Shown one piece after another: positions 1 through 11,863 of a stretch of DNA of 64,000 nt. The DNA comes from Xiashengella succiniciproducens. Lineage in GTDB: Bacteria; Bacteroidota; Bacteroidia; Bacteroidales; Marinilabiliaceae. Both the position numbers and the translations under genes were made by a program. Each line of letters starts with the position of its first letter. The first letter of the stretch is position 1. The stretch covers positions 124,001 to 188,000 of the forward strand of contig NZ_CP098400.1 of NCBI RefSeq assembly GCF_023674465.1, given 5' to 3'. Below the pieces are notes generated by a model. The model ran no database searches. It was not told the origin of the DNA and saw only the letters and a list, made by a program, of their open reading frames with translations.

Positions 1-469
1 TGAAACTAATCAGGTAGGTCTTTGTAGCCGAAGCATTTTCAACCTGAGTAGTTTCAGTTTTTTTCTCGTGAGCAGAAGCCTGAGAACCTGTATTATTGGT
101 AAAGGCTTCAATTCTGTGAATAAAGTTTTGCAGATCCTGTAAGTCAGAGGCAGCAGTAAGGTCACCGGTTTTCAGAAGGTACCTTATCTGGTCAATAGCC
201 TCAAATGTAAGCGATATAAGGTCTGAGGAAACTTTGAGTTTTCCATTTCTTACCCAGTCAAATAGAGTTTCAAGATGATGGGTAAAATCACTCAAATGGT
301 TGAACCCGAACATGGCTCCGCCACCCTTCAGAGAGTGCATTGCCCTGAATATTCTTTCAATGAGATCTTTGTTGTCCATATCTTTTTCGAGGATAAGCAG
401 TGCTTCCTCTAGATCCTGGACATTGTCTGTTGATTCCTCAACGAATTTCGCTCTAAACTTATCAATCAT
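1..469 (-). CDS. cheA: CheA-type histidine kinase, N-terminal HPt part (cut by window edge)
   Basis: The minus-strand frame starts at ATG 469 and runs off the window start, so only about 156 residues are visible. They form an HPt (P1) domain with the phospho-acceptor motif MHSLKGGGAMFGF, His about residue 45. A Ser/Ala/Thr/Glu-rich linker follows from about residue 125. In CheA this histidine receives phosphate from the kinase domain and passes it to CheY. The kinase domain lies outside the window, so a different HPt-containing hybrid kinase is possible. It is the last visible gene of a minus-strand chemosensory operon, after genes for an HPt protein, CheY, a STAS protein and an MCP. Confidence 0.8.
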   Translation of the reverse strand, partial: MIDKFRAKFVEESTDNVQDLEEALLILEKDMDNKDLIERIFRAMHSLKGGGAMFGFNHLSDFTHHLETLFDWVRNGKLKVSSDLISLTFEAIDQIRYLLKTGDLTAASDLQDLQNFIHRIEAFTNNTGSQASAHEKKTETTQVENASATKTYLISF

Positions 470-526
470 AAGGTAAAATGCATTATGGCACCAAATAGCT
501 CAAACTCCTAGCTATAAAAGCGTATA

Positions 527-853
527 TCAACCCTCTTTGTACTCTTCCTGAAATGCTTTTATCATTGCATCAATTGTCCTTCTGGTCTGCCACAGAATCT
601 GCGGAGTAAGTTCCCTTTTCCCGTTTCTGATCTCATTGTATGTAAGTTCAAGTTTCTTCGAAAGTTGCGAAGCATTATTGAAACCCAACATTGGACCAGT
701 TCCGCTAATCTGATGTGAAATAGTGAATATTTTATCGGCGATAGCGCTTTGTTCTTCGCTTGGGATTTCGTCCCTGCTCAGTTTCCCGTTAATTCCATCC
801 AGCTCTTTCAATGTGTTGATATAGAACTGTTTCTTAACTTCGGCCAACATCAT
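527..853 (-). CDS. Stand-alone HPt-domain protein
   Basis: This is a 108-residue, probably all-helical cytoplasmic protein. Its central motif ISHQISGTGPMLGF (His about 47) matches the HPt motif of the adjacent CheA-like protein (MHSLKGGGAMFGF), with Gln-Ile-Ser in place of the usual Leu-Lys-Gly. It could carry phosphate between CheA and a response regulator, or act as a phosphate sink. It sits between cheY and cheA on the same strand, 13 bp after the cheY stop. The start is ATG-ATG, so the exact first Met is uncertain. The missing lysine after the histidine is unusual for HPt domains and may lower activity. Confidence 0.65.
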   Translation of the reverse strand: MMLAEVKKQFYINTLKELDGINGKLSRDEIPSEEQSAIADKIFTISHQISGTGPMLGFNNASQLSKKLELTYNEIRNGKRELTPQILWQTRRTIDAMIKAFQEEYKEG

Positions 854-866
854 TATTACTATTTAA

Positions 867-1232
867 TTACCTGATCACTCTAGAGATTGCGGAAAGCAGT
901 TTTGCTGGAACGAAAGGCTTAATGATCCATCCGGTAGCACCGGCTTCTTTTGCTTCCATCTTTTTGGTAGCCTGAGATTCAGTTGTCAGGAAAAGGATTG
1001 GTACGTGTTTGTATGTTTCCATTTCCCTTACTTTTCTGATAAGTCCCAATCCATCAAGATTCGGCATGTGAAGGTCAGTGATAATGATGTCAATTTGTCT
1101 TCCATCCAGGAATTTAAGAGCATCTTCGCCGTCAACTCCTACAAGTACGTCGTAACCTTCATTTTGAAGTGTGAAGTTTACTACTTCGCGTATACTTTCA
1201 GAATCGTCTACTATTAAAACGGTTTTTGCCAT
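867..1232 (-). CDS. cheY: CheY-like single-domain response regulator
   Basis: The 121 residues make one receiver domain without an output domain. Visible features are the acidic pair D9-D10, phospho-acceptor D53 in TDLHMPNLDG, the switch Thr at 83 in FLTTES, and the conserved Lys at 105 in IIKPF. It should accept phosphate from the neighbouring CheA-like kinase. In flagellated bacteria CheY acts on the motor. No flagellar genes are visible here, and many Bacteroidota lack flagella, so the output may instead be gliding, pili or another process. It follows the STAS gene by 40 bp in the same operon. Confidence 0.85.
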   Translation of the reverse strand: MAKTVLIVDDSESIREVVNFTLQNEGYDVLVGVDGEDALKFLDGRQIDIIITDLHMPNLDGLGLIRKVREMETYKHVPILFLTTESQATKKMEAKEAGATGWIIKPFVPAKLLSAISRVIR

Positions 1233-1272
1233 AGCTGTTTATTTTGCGATTGTTTCTTTATAGTTGGATATG

Positions 1273-1590
1273 TTAGTTAACTTCCAGTAGTTTTTCAAAA
1301 CCGGCATTCCTGACAAGAGAACTTAGGTCGTCTGAGAGTCTCAGAGAGTAAGTCACATCAAAGCCGTTTTTTGAACCGCTGTTTTTAATAGCTTTAAGCA
1401 ATTGTATAAAGGTAATGTCAATATTCTCCACATTGTCAGCTAATATTACCACCTTTTCTGGTTTATTGCTCAATTGGCTCTTAACGCTTTCGGTGACTTT
1501 CTTTATTGAAACTATGGTTAATTGACCGCTGAACTCAATGTTCAGGACCCCATCAGTTTGCTTATACTCGATATTGAAATTGTCAGGCAT
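1273..1590 (-). CDS. STAS-domain protein (anti-sigma-factor-antagonist-like)
   Basis: This 105-residue protein has the alternating strand-helix pattern of a STAS domain. The segment ENIDITFIQLLKAI lines up with the phosphorylation loop of SpoIIAA-type proteins, with Thr where the family usually has Ser. STAS proteins act in partner-switching regulation or as scaffolds. It lies between the MCP and CheY genes, so a role inside the chemosensory array is likely, but no partner kinase (RsbW type) is visible nearby. It starts at ATG 1590, 31 bp after the MCP stop. Confidence 0.65.
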   Translation of the reverse strand: MPDNFNIEYKQTDGVLNIEFSGQLTIVSIKKVTESVKSQLSNKPEKVVILADNVENIDITFIQLLKAIKNSGSKNGFDVTYSLRLSDDLSSLVRNAGFEKLLEVN

Positions 1591-1621
1591 AATAGTAATG
1601 TTAAAGCTTTACTCTGACTTC

Positions 1622-3403
1622 TTAAAACTTTTCATAATTCTCAAGGTCCAGGTCAAAATCCTTTGAAAAGTCTCCCAGATTGCCAGTAGTTGGCTTGGGT
1701 GCTTTTACTTTTTCAGTTTTGTCAACTTTTCCCTTTACACGTACTTCTTTAGGCTTTGCTTCGACCACGGTACTTACCTCTTTTGAAGGTTTAGTTGCTT
1801 GAGGAGCTGGTTGTTCTGGCTTTTTTCCCTTGCCAGGGATGCTTTCTTCTTCTCCAATTTTGAAGTAGCGTACAGCTTCCTGAAGGTTTTGTGCAAGGTT
1901 CAGAAGTTGTTGTGAACTTTGAGCCAGTTCATCAGAACTGGAAGCGTTTTCCTGGGTAATCATGTTTAGTTGCTGCATTGCCATATTTATTTGATCGGCA
2001 CCGGTCTTTTGTTCAAGACTTGCGGCAGCAATTTCCTTGATAAGCATGGTAGTCTTTTCGATGTCGGGAACTAGCAGTCTGGCTTTTTCACCGGCCTGTT
2101 GAGATACTTTCAGACCTTTTGATACCAGGTTTGCTATTTCATCAGCAGCTATCTTACTTCTTTCAGCAAGTTTTCTCACTTCAGTAGCAACAACTGAGAA
2201 ACCCCTGCCATGTTCACCAGCTCTGGCAGCTTCAACAGCTGCATTAAGTGCAAGGATGTTGGTCTGGAAAGCGATATCACTGATTATGCTAATCTTCTCT
2301 GCAATCGCCTTCATTGATGAAGTAGCCTCGGTGGTAAGTTGGCTTGCAATATTTACGTCTTTGGCTGTTTCAACGGTTATTCTTTCAGTTTCTATAGCAT
2401 TTTCATTGTTCTGTTCGATGTTGGCTACCATTTCCTCAATAGAGGTTGATACCTCCTCGGCAGAAGCAGCCTGATCAGCAGATCCACGAGATAACTGCAG
2501 TGAGCTGTCTTTCAATGTCTCACTGGAATAAACCAGGTTGTTTGCATTTTCCTTGATTGACAACACAGTTTTCTTGAGGGTTAGAGCCATAGTACTCAAT
2601 TCGGTTGCTAGGATTCCTAGCTCATCATTTTGGTTGACATCAACTGATGCAGTGAGATCTCCGGCGCCGATAGCCTTGGCAAATTCCACACCTTTTGTAA
2701 GGGGAGTAACTACATTGCTATAGAGCAGGATTGCAATCAGCAGAGCTGCTGCAATTGTAATAAGTCCCATCAGGATTACAGTCAGAAGCAGTGTATTTGA
2801 GGACTTTTTGGTTTGGTCAAGAGCTGCAGCATTTTCGCTGGCAAAGAAAGCATTAAGATTTTTTACTTTTACAAGAGCTTCATCAGACAGCTTCATAATA
2901 TCTCCGCCCTCAGTAACCAGGTTTTCTGCTTCGAAAAACAGCATTATATCCTCATAGTCATTGAAGCTTGCCAAGTTTTGCATGATAGTCTTGTGCATTT
3001 CAAAGACCTGATCCATGGTTTCAAAGACGATGCTCAGAGTATCTCTGTTTTCTTGTTTTTTCCATTCTGTCGCAAGTATTTCCAACTGTGCCTTCACTTC
3101 AGGCCATTCGGTCTTGTGCAGATTTTCAAGACGGATTTTGTCCGGGGTACCGGGTTGTTTATCAACAAACACCCAGTTTCTGATGAGCATCTTACTTTGT
3201 GTAATCAACACATCAAGTTTATTAAGTGTCTGGAGAGTGGGTGCATATACATTGGTAACCCTGTTATTCAAACTAGTATTACGTGTTAATGTAGTAATAG
3301 TCAGTACGCTGTTTAGCAGCACAGCTAGCAGGATAACTCCAAATCCATATAATAGCTTCTGTCGAATCAGAAAGTTCTTGCCCAAGTTTATCCTAATCTT
3401 CAT
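1622..3403 (-). CDS. Methyl-accepting chemotaxis protein
   Basis: This is a 593-residue transmembrane chemoreceptor. Order by eye: TM1 about 17-39; an extracytoplasmic helical sensor region to about 200; TM2 about 203-228; a HAMP domain ([20 protein letters not shown]); and a long coiled-coil signalling domain whose hairpin tip reads [20 protein letters not shown]. After the coiled coil comes a Lys/Pro-rich tail of about 60 residues ending in DLENYEKF, without a recognisable CheR-docking pentapeptide. The receptor should control the CheA-like kinase at the end of the operon. The ligand cannot be deduced; the sensor looks like a four-helix bundle. Confidence 0.92.
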   Translation of the reverse strand: MKIRINLGKNFLIRQKLLYGFGVILLAVLLNSVLTITTLTRNTSLNNRVTNVYAPTLQTLNKLDVLITQSKMLIRNWVFVDKQPGTPDKIRLENLHKTEWPEVKAQLEILATEWKKQENRDTLSIVFETMDQVFEMHKTIMQNLASFNDYEDIMLFFEAENLVTEGGDIMKLSDEALVKVKNLNAFFASENAAALDQTKKSSNTLLLTVILMGLITIAAALLIAILLYSNVVTPLTKGVEFAKAIGAGDLTASVDVNQNDELGILATELSTMALTLKKTVLSIKENANNLVYSSETLKDSSLQLSRGSADQAASAEEVSTSIEEMVANIEQNNENAIETERITVETAKDVNIASQLTTEATSSMKAIAEKISIISDIAFQTNILALNAAVEAARAGEHGRGFSVVATEVRKLAERSKIAADEIANLVSKGLKVSQQAGEKARLLVPDIEKTTMLIKEIAAASLEQKTGADQINMAMQQLNMITQENASSSDELAQSSQQLLNLAQNLQEAVRYFKIGEEESIPGKGKKPEQPAPQATKPSKEVSTVVEAKPKEVRVKGKVDKTEKVKAPKPTTGNLGDFSKDFDLDLENYEKF

Positions 3404-3507
3404 TTTCCTAATATTTTATTCAATCTGTATAATTCCATGCCCCAACTGGCCACGAAATATCTTTGTGACCAGCCAATAAATAAAGGTTTCAATGTCTGGC
3501 TTAAGGG

Positions 3508-4023
3508 TTAAAGTACAATCGCTGCTGCCATTGATTCAAGACGGGAACTAAATTGAAGTCCCATCCAAGCTGCATTTCCTTTGTGTAGTTCGAATTTGAG
3601 TGCACCATCCCGAATCACAAAATTGATGGCAGCTCCGTGGTTCGTGGCACCGTCGGTTTCTGCTATAATAAGGCTCTTATTTTTCTTTGCTTTTTCGATA
3701 AGTTGCTCCGAACTGCTTCTAATATTTACAGCCGAAGACACATAAATTACCTGACAGTTATCAACCTCATCAATTGAGCGGAACTCCTTAACAATGATGT
3801 CCTGGAATCCGAATTTCTTTCCGGCAGATTGCTCTCTGATCCAGTCAGCAACTTCCTTGTTCCTTACGACACCAATTACAAAGTCTCCTTTAAGAGATTG
3901 ATCTGGCCACCCTATGTACCTTATGAAATTCAAAGTAAATACTGCCTTATACTTTGCCTCCTGAGCCTCTGTTTTAAACAGTGGCAGAGACAACAACATC
4001 AATAAAAATAATACCCTTTTCAT
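3508..4023 (-). CDS. YfiR-like (DUF4154) periplasmic protein
   Basis: This 171-residue protein has an N-terminal signal peptide (LFLLMLLSLPLFKTEAQ). The mature part shows the YfiR-family pattern: KAVFTLNFIRYIGWPD near the start and INFVIRDGALKFELH with LQFSSRLES near the end. In Pseudomonas, YfiR is a periplasmic repressor of the diguanylate cyclase YfiN. No YfiN homologue is visible here. It is the first gene of the chemosensory operon, 104 bp before the MCP, so it may instead act on the MCP's periplasmic face. That partnership is inferred from position only. Confidence 0.75.
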   Translation of the reverse strand: MKRVLFLLMLLSLPLFKTEAQEAKYKAVFTLNFIRYIGWPDQSLKGDFVIGVVRNKEVADWIREQSAGKKFGFQDIIVKEFRSIDEVDNCQVIYVSSAVNIRSSSEQLIEKAKKNKSLIIAETDGATNHGAAINFVIRDGALKFELHKGNAAWMGLQFSSRLESMAAAIVL

Positions 4024-4239
4024 TGCTATAGATTTCCATTTTCAATTCAACGTGTGGGAATGTTACGAAGGGATTTGGTTTTGGTTTCTTTTTTGTGTAT
4101 TTTTTTGTTTTAAGACCATATTGTTCAGCGTTTTTTACAAAACTTACAATCTAGTAATTTTTTCATACTCTTATTAAACAAGAATAGGCTTTTTGCTCTT
4201 ATAATGGATCTATATTGATTGTTTTGGGGCAAATTTCAA

Positions 4240-4247
4240 TAAATTTG
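4240..4247 (+). promoter_or_regulatory. Bacteroidota-type -7 element before the polyprenyl synthase gene
   Basis: TAAATTTG fits the TAnnTTTG consensus and lies 56 bp before the ATG at 4304. It overlaps the 3' arm of a perfect inverted repeat (GGCAAATTT / AAATTTGCC, 4228-4249). A TTG at 4215-4217 is a possible -33 element. The rest of the 4024-4303 interval shows nothing else. Confidence 0.5.
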
Positions 4248-4303
4248 CCTTGGAGTAACATTCCGGCAGCAAATGCTTTACCGGATACTAACGAATTTTG
4301 ATA

Positions 4304-5281
4304 ATGAAGTATTCGGATGCCTGCAGGCAACAGATTGAAGAGGTCCTTACATCGATAGTTAAAAATCGTCAACCAGAAGGTTTGTATAAACCTGTGGAGT
4401 ATATATTGTCTATAGGTGGTAAACGTATCAGGCCGATGTTATGTATGTTGGGATGTGCCTTGTATGACAAGAGCAAAGTTGACCAATGTTTATATCCTGC
4501 CGTGGGGCTTGAGTTATTCCATAATTTTACACTACTCCATGATGATATAATGGACGCCTCGGAGATGCGTCGGAACAAACCTACTGTGCATATCAAGTGG
4601 GATGATCGTACGGCAATTCTGTCAGGTGATGCCATGATGATCTTAGCTTATCAGATGGTCACCAGGGCCCCTGCAGGCAACTTGCCCAAGGTGTTGGAAC
4701 TATTTAACAGAACTGCTATAGAAGTGTGTGAAGGCCAGCAGTATGATATGTATTTTGAGTCCAGGATGGACATCAGTGGGGATGAATACCTTGAGATGAT
4801 AAGGCTTAAGACAGCAGTTTTGCTGGGAGCCTGTCTGCAGACTGGTGCGATTATCGGAGGAGCATCTGACCAGGCTTCAGAGGCCCTTTACAAGTTTGGT
4901 TGTGATGCAGGTATGGCATTTCAGTTGCAGGATGACTGGCTTGACGTGTATGGAGACGAGGAAAAGTTTGGCAAGCCAATAGGAGGAGATATTGTAATAA
5001 ATAAGAAAACATTTTTGTTGATAACAGCGTATAACAGTCTCCCGGAAGCTGCCCGCAAAGAGTTGTTGTACTGGTTGGAAAAGAAGGACTTTGACAGGCA
5101 GGATAAAATAGATGCAGTACGCAATCTCTATGATGATGCGAAGGTTTCCGATACTGCTAGGCTCCTAATGGATCAATATTACAGCAGGGCTCTAGAACAT
5201 CTTGAGTATGCGGGAGGAACTGATGAGATTCGATTGGAACTGAAGGAATTTGCATATCAGATGATGGATAGGTTCAGGTAG
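4304..5281 (+). CDS. Polyprenyl diphosphate synthase (trans-isoprenyl transferase)
   Basis: This 325-residue cytoplasmic enzyme condenses isopentenyl diphosphate with an allylic diphosphate to make a linear polyprenyl diphosphate, used for quinone side chains or other isoprenoids. Visible motifs are GGKRIRP (38-44), the first Asp-rich motif DDIMD (80-84) and the second, DDWLD (210-214) in FQLQDDWLDVYGD. Residues just before the first motif are LFHNFTLLH, whose bulky side chains usually limit chain length, but product length cannot be settled by eye. ATG 4304 was chosen over an in-frame TTG at 4298. It is monocistronic, 119 bp before atpD. Confidence 0.9.
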   Translation: MKYSDACRQQIEEVLTSIVKNRQPEGLYKPVEYILSIGGKRIRPMLCMLGCALYDKSKVDQCLYPAVGLELFHNFTLLHDDIMDASEMRRNKPTVHIKWDDRTAILSGDAMMILAYQMVTRAPAGNLPKVLELFNRTAIEVCEGQQYDMYFESRMDISGDEYLEMIRLKTAVLLGACLQTGAIIGGASDQASEALYKFGCDAGMAFQLQDDWLDVYGDEEKFGKPIGGDIVINKKTFLLITAYNSLPEAARKELLYWLEKKDFDRQDKIDAVRNLYDDAKVSDTARLLMDQYYSRALEHLEYAGGTDEIRLELKEFAYQMMDRFR

Positions 5282-5307
5282 TTGTTTATGATGCCTGGTT
5301 AGTATAG

Positions 5308-8538
<3,231 letters not shown>

Positions 8539-8654
8539 TGATACTAAGCGGAGAACTTGACAAGTATCCGGAAGCTGCTTTCAACCTGGTCGGTACTATT
8601 GAAGAAGCTATTGAGAAGGGTGAAAAACTGATGAAGGAGGCTCGTAGGAAATGA
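8539..8654 (+). pseudogene. atpD: Detached 3' end of atpD
   Basis: After the right TGATA duplication the frame reads [13 protein letters not shown], then [15 protein letters not shown] and a basic tail, ending in TGA 8652-8654. This is the conserved C-terminus of bacterial AtpD. It joins in frame to codon 468 of the upstream part once the IS and one duplication are removed. The TGA overlaps the atpC start as ATGA, showing that atpD and atpC were once translationally coupled. Confidence 0.93.
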
Positions 8655-8917
8655 AAACAGACTTATTTCTCGAAGTAGTCACTCCTGAACAAATCGTGTT
8701 TGAAGGACCTGTCGGAATGGTTGAAGTTCCCGGTTTCAACGGGCGTTTCACCCTCCTGAAGGATCACGCACCAATTATTGCCTCGCTTACAAATGGCAGG
8801 ATCAGAGTGATTGGGAAAGATGGCCTTGAAAGACTATTTGAGTGTAGTGGGGGTATACTCGATTGTAAGGAGAATCATGTGATCATCTTGGTTGATAAAG
8901 CATTTAAGCAGGAATAA
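8651..8917 (+). CDS. atpC: ATP synthase F1 epsilon subunit, short form
   Basis: The epsilon subunit sits in the F1 central stalk and links gamma to the c-ring. The 88 residues cover only the N-terminal beta-sandwich ([20 protein letters not shown] near the start). The C-terminal inhibitory helices of the 130-140-residue forms are missing, as is usual in Bacteroidota. The ATG overlaps the original atpD stop (ATGA), implying translational coupling, with a purine-rich ribosome site (AAGGAGG) just before. Because the IS separates it from atpD's promoter and ribosomes, expression now depends on read-through or a promoter in the IS end. Confidence 0.9.
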   Translation: MKTDLFLEVVTPEQIVFEGPVGMVEVPGFNGRFTLLKDHAPIIASLTNGRIRVIGKDGLERLFECSGGILDCKENHVIILVDKAFKQE

Positions 8918-8947
8918 TTCAGATTTGTATAGGTTTGGTATAATATT

Positions 8948-8978
8948 GAGGCTGCCCGCAAAGGCAGCCTCGGTTTTT
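8948..8978 (+). terminator. Intrinsic terminator after atpC
   Basis: A perfect 9-bp stem GAGGCTGCC / GGCAGCCTC with a 6-nt loop is followed by GG and five T. It lies 31 bp after the atpC stop and ends the atpD-atpC unit, so the remaining ATP synthase genes at 32.7 kb need their own promoter. Confidence 0.85.
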
Positions 8979-9026
8979 AAGACAGGGGGTAAGTGATAGC
9001 GTATGTGCAAAACGAAATAAAATTGG

Positions 9027-9034
9027 TACCTTTG
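9027..9034 (+). promoter_or_regulatory. Bacteroidota -7 element (TACCTTTG) before the DUF4254 gene
   Basis: TACCTTTG matches TAnnTTTG and lies 28 bp before the ATG at 9063, predicting a leader of roughly 20 nt. No convincing -33 TTTG was seen. Confidence 0.6.
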
Positions 9035-9062
9035 TTGAAATTCACCAAAAGAAACATCTATT

Positions 9063-9671
9063 ATGAGTTTTAGCCAGTTGTGTAATCAAATTTTTGATGC
9101 AACTACGGGTCATTACCATGAGTTTGACAATGTAGATGCAACACCACATAACCCTTATGAAAAAGGTTCCATTGAGTTCCTTTTGTTTTCCAAGAACTGG
9201 ATAGATGCCGTTCAATGGCACCTTGAAGATATTATCAGGGATCCTGCAATTGATCCCGTTGAAGCGCTTAAGATCAAGCGCAGGATAGACGCATCCAATC
9301 AGGAGAGAACCGACCTTGTCGAGTATATTGACAGCTATCTGCTTGACAAATACAAAGATATAAAGGTTGCTAATGATGCCACAATTAACACTGAGACTCC
9401 TGCATGGGCTATCGACAGATTGTCAATCTTGGCGCTTAAGATATATCATATGAAGCAGGAGACTATTCGTACTGATGCAGCTCCGGAACATATAAAGGCA
9501 TGTACTGACAAGCTAAACGTATTGCTTACCCAGCGTACTGACCTAAGCAGGGCTATCGATGAACTGCTGGCTGATATTGAAGCAGGTAGGAAGTACATGA
9601 AGGTGTACAAGCAGATGAAGATGTACAATGATCCCGCACTTAATCCGGTATTATATAAAGGAGGAAAGTGA
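9063..9671 (+). CDS. DUF4254 protein
   Basis: This 202-residue soluble protein appears mostly helical and matches the DUF4254 family (LLFSKNWIDAVQWHLEDIIRDP; IKRRIDASNQERTDLVEYID). Its biochemical function is not known to me. No signal peptide or membrane segment is visible. Its TGA overlaps the GTG start of the downstream GT9 gene (GTGA), so the two are translationally coupled. That suggests a role in assembling lipopolysaccharide or another surface glycan. Confidence 0.75.
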   Translation: MSFSQLCNQIFDATTGHYHEFDNVDATPHNPYEKGSIEFLLFSKNWIDAVQWHLEDIIRDPAIDPVEALKIKRRIDASNQERTDLVEYIDSYLLDKYKDIKVANDATINTETPAWAIDRLSILALKIYHMKQETIRTDAAPEHIKACTDKLNVLLTQRTDLSRAIDELLADIEAGRKYMKVYKQMKMYNDPALNPVLYKGGK

Positions 9672-10723
9672 AAAAAGGCGGTAAGATACTGGTAGTACGA
9701 TTCAGTGCTTTCGGGGATGTGGCAATGACTGTACCTGTCATTGCCGGCTTTTTAAAGGCCTATCCGGAGGCAGAGGTTGTATTTGTGTCCCGTCCATTTG
9801 CAGCAAAGCTATATGAACCCTTTAGCCAGGTTCATTTTGTCAGCTTCAATCCAAAGGGGGAGCATAAGGGACTAGCCGGTATTTTCAGATTATTCAGGGA
9901 GCTCAGGTCTATTGGATCCTACAGTTTTGTTGCCGACCTACATAATGTATTGCGCAGCAGGATACTTGGCCTATTGTTTAGTTTATCGGGAATCCCTGTT
10001 TATAGGATTGACAAAGGCCGTACTGAGAAAGATGAACTTGTGAGACAGACCAACAAGAGGCTGAGACCTTTGAAGTCCACTTTTCAACGATACTGTGATG
10101 TATTTGGTGCAGCGGGTAAGGCATTTGATCTTCAGCCACTAAGTCTTAGAGGTTATTTTTTTATTGAAAGTTCACAGCCTCCACACGCATCCCTGGGACT
10201 AGCGGGTCCTCATATTGGTATTGCGCCCTTTGCGGGACATAAGTGGAAGGCCTGGCCTCTTGAGAAGGTAGAACAGCTTATAGATTTGCTTGATGAACGA
10301 GGTTTTCAGGTATACCTGTTTGGTGGTCGTGGGACTGAGGCTGAGGTGCTTGAAGATCTGGCAGGTCGCTTTGTAAACGTACACAGTCTGGCAGGTCGCT
10401 TGTCGATTGACGATGAACTGAAAGCAATGGCCATGTTGGATGTTATGATTTCGATGGATTCGGCCAATATGCACTTGGCACGTCTTGTTAATACTCCAGT
10501 GCTAAGTATTTGGGGTGCAACCCACCCGTATGCCGGGTTTTATGGCTGGCAGCTTCCCGAGGATTGGGCTGTCCAGGTTGATTTGACATGCAGGCCATGT
10601 TCCGTGTTCGGAAACAAGGAATGTTACAGAGGGGACTTTGCATGTATGGAACATATAAGTCCGGCTATGGTGGCCGACAAACTTGATTTTTTATTGACGA
10701 GGACGAGAAGTAACAGACTCTGA
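9668..10723 (+). CDS. Glycosyltransferase family 9 (heptosyltransferase-like)
   Basis: This 351-residue GT-B enzyme should add a sugar, classically a heptose, to the inner core of LPS at the cytoplasmic membrane face. Visible GT9 features are the N-terminal ILVVRFSAFGDVAMTVPVIA, the donor-site segment IAPFAGHKWKAWPLEKVEQL, and SMDSANMHLARLVNTPVLSIWG. Translation starts at GTG 9668, overlapping the stop of the DUF4254 gene. The donor sugar cannot be told from sequence. Confidence 0.88.
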   Translation: MKKGGKILVVRFSAFGDVAMTVPVIAGFLKAYPEAEVVFVSRPFAAKLYEPFSQVHFVSFNPKGEHKGLAGIFRLFRELRSIGSYSFVADLHNVLRSRILGLLFSLSGIPVYRIDKGRTEKDELVRQTNKRLRPLKSTFQRYCDVFGAAGKAFDLQPLSLRGYFFIESSQPPHASLGLAGPHIGIAPFAGHKWKAWPLEKVEQLIDLLDERGFQVYLFGGRGTEAEVLEDLAGRFVNVHSLAGRLSIDDELKAMAMLDVMISMDSANMHLARLVNTPVLSIWGATHPYAGFYGWQLPEDWAVQVDLTCRPCSVFGNKECYRGDFACMEHISPAMVADKLDFLLTRTRSNRL

Positions 10724-10748
10724 TCCCAAATACACACCTATTGTCTTG

Positions 10749-11852
10749 ATGAATATTTTATTTCTTAATTCTCTTGGTCGTAAGAAATGGGGCGGGGGAG
10801 AGAAATGGATGCTTATGGCCGCCTCCGGACTTAGGGAGCGTGGGCATAAGGTTATTGTGGGGTGTGCAGACAAATCGAAAATATCGCAGAATGCAAGATC
10901 CTTGAATCTGCCTACACTTCCACTTTCGTTCAAGACTGACTTCGATTTTATCGGTTTCTTCAACTTACTTAGGGTGCTGTGGAAGAATCCAGTAGATGTG
11001 ATTATATGCGGTCAAAATAAGGATACCAAGATTGCAGCAGTAGCCGCCCGTGTCTCAGGCGGCCCGGTCGTGTTAGCCCGTCACGGCTTGCAGCTCATTA
11101 GCAGGAAGCTCAAGTACAAATACATCTTTACAAAGATGATCGACGGGATAATTACCAATACCAGATCTATCAAGGAGGAGTATGATTCCTATTGCTGGTT
11201 CCGACCCGGATTTGTAAAGGTGATATACAACGGGTTTAATCCTCCAGCAGATGTAGATCCCTTTGATTTTAGGGCAAACTTTTGTTTACCTGAAGATGCT
11301 CTGGTGTTTTTCAGCGCAGGTCGACTGGCTTCGCAAAAGGGCTTTGATGTACTGATAAAGTCAGCCGCAAGGGGAGTAGCGGAAGGACATAACTGGTATT
11401 TTTTTATTGCCGGTAAAGGCAAGAAAGAGAAGGAGTTGAGGAGGCAGGTCAGAGCAGAAGGTCTTGACGACCGTTTCCACTTCATAGGTTTTGTTGACAA
11501 AGTGCTTCCCTATGTATTAGGAGCAGATGTCTTTGTTATGCCTTCATTCTATGAGGGGATGCCCAATGCGGTTATGGAAGCCATGGGTGTTGGCAAATGT
11601 TGTGTTGCCACAGCAGTCAATGGTAGTACTGAACTTATAGAGGATGGTGTTGATGGCATACTTGTTGAGGCCCGAAATCCTGATTCTCTCTATGATGGTT
11701 TGTTGAGAGCCGGCAGTGATAATGCCTTCAGGGATATGTTGGGCAGAACCGCCATGGAGAAGGTTAGAGCCTGCTTTTCTGAGAAGGCAATGCTTGATAA
11801 TCTTGAGGATTGTCTTGTGGAGAGTATCAGAGAATCATTACAAAAAAGATAG
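10749..11852 (+). CDS. Glycosyltransferase family 4 (GT-B)
   Basis: This is a retaining GT-B glycosyltransferase of about 367 residues. The N-terminal Rossmann half contains GRKKWGGGEKWMLMA. The C-terminal donor domain has FSAGRLASQKGFDVLIKSA and the E-x7-E motif region in PSFYEGMPNAVMEAMGVGK. It probably extends an LPS or exopolysaccharide chain on the cytoplasmic side. ATG 10749 was preferred to the in-frame TTG at 10746. It sits 25 bp after the GT9 gene and 11 bp before the epimerase, in one apparent operon. Confidence 0.88.
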   Translation: MNILFLNSLGRKKWGGGEKWMLMAASGLRERGHKVIVGCADKSKISQNARSLNLPTLPLSFKTDFDFIGFFNLLRVLWKNPVDVIICGQNKDTKIAAVAARVSGGPVVLARHGLQLISRKLKYKYIFTKMIDGIITNTRSIKEEYDSYCWFRPGFVKVIYNGFNPPADVDPFDFRANFCLPEDALVFFSAGRLASQKGFDVLIKSAARGVAEGHNWYFFIAGKGKKEKELRRQVRAEGLDDRFHFIGFVDKVLPYVLGADVFVMPSFYEGMPNAVMEAMGVGKCCVATAVNGSTELIEDGVDGILVEARNPDSLYDGLLRAGSDNAFRDMLGRTAMEKVRACFSEKAMLDNLEDCLVESIRESLQKR

Positions 11853-11863
11853 GGTAAACAGTT

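Noticed and set aside
3464-3471. TATCTTTG on the plus strand as a promoter
   Set aside because: No plus-strand gene follows; the motif lies in the gap between two minus-strand genes.
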